Source: an uncultured Mucilaginibacter sp. (GTDB lineage: Bacteria; Bacteroidota; Bacteroidia; Sphingobacteriales; Sphingobacteriaceae). Taken from it: 5,904 nucleotides of DNA. The number at the start of each line of letters is the position of its first letter. Position 1 is the first letter of the stretch. Shown one piece after another: positions 5,900 through 5,904 of the stretch. The DNA is taken from contig CAMLFI010000181.1 of the NCBI GenBank assembly GCA_946479225.1, positions 1 through 5,904 on the forward strand. Direction: 5' to 3'. The notes under the pieces were generated by a model. That model did no database searches. It worked only from the letters and a program-made list of their open reading frames with translations, and was not told the DNA's origin. The translations under genes and the position numbers were made by a program.

Positions 5900-5904
5900 A
5901 ATTT

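Overview
The window looks like a piece of a Bacteroidota chromosome, most likely Sphingobacteriaceae (Mucilaginibacter/Pedobacter type). Three things point there: the protein families (a Bacteroidota-type TamB, a short type I phosphomannose isomerase, and an HdrD/LutA-like Fe-S protein with its usual small partner), the lack of Shine-Dalgarno sequences before the starts, and -7 boxes of the TAnnTTTG type just upstream of several start codons. The genus is inferred from recall of family sequences, not from a search.

Layout. Positions 1-2187 (minus) hold the N-terminal 729 codons of a large TamB-like envelope protein whose 3' part lies beyond the left edge. An AT-rich divergent intergenic region (2188-2410) separates it from manA (2411-3394, plus). 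A short GC-rich hairpin lies between the convergent manA and a DUF1801/YdeI-OmdA family gene (3443-4054, minus). Upstream of the latter on the same strand is a small conserved Bacteroidota protein often mislabelled 'ABC transporter ATPase' (4091-4576, minus). A 45-nt divergent spacer with two mirrored -7-like boxes leads to an unrecognised exported protein of 157 residues (4622-5095, plus). Its stop overlaps, tail to tail, the stop of a (Fe-S)-binding CCG-domain protein (5090-5878, minus). The window ends in a degenerate heptanucleotide array that covers the start of that Fe-S gene.

The genes do not form one pathway. TamB serves outer-membrane biogenesis and ManA supplies mannose-6-phosphate or fructose-6-phosphate. 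The Fe-S protein and the small conserved protein probably belong to one conserved Bacteroidota neighbourhood, here interrupted by the plus-strand 157-residue gene. I see no CRISPR, RNA gene, insertion sequence or phage gene, and no clear new system. The points most worth a second look are the heptad array at the Fe-S gene start, the mirrored promoter boxes at 4580-4603, the apparently leaderless minus-strand genes, and the ATG-less start of tamB.
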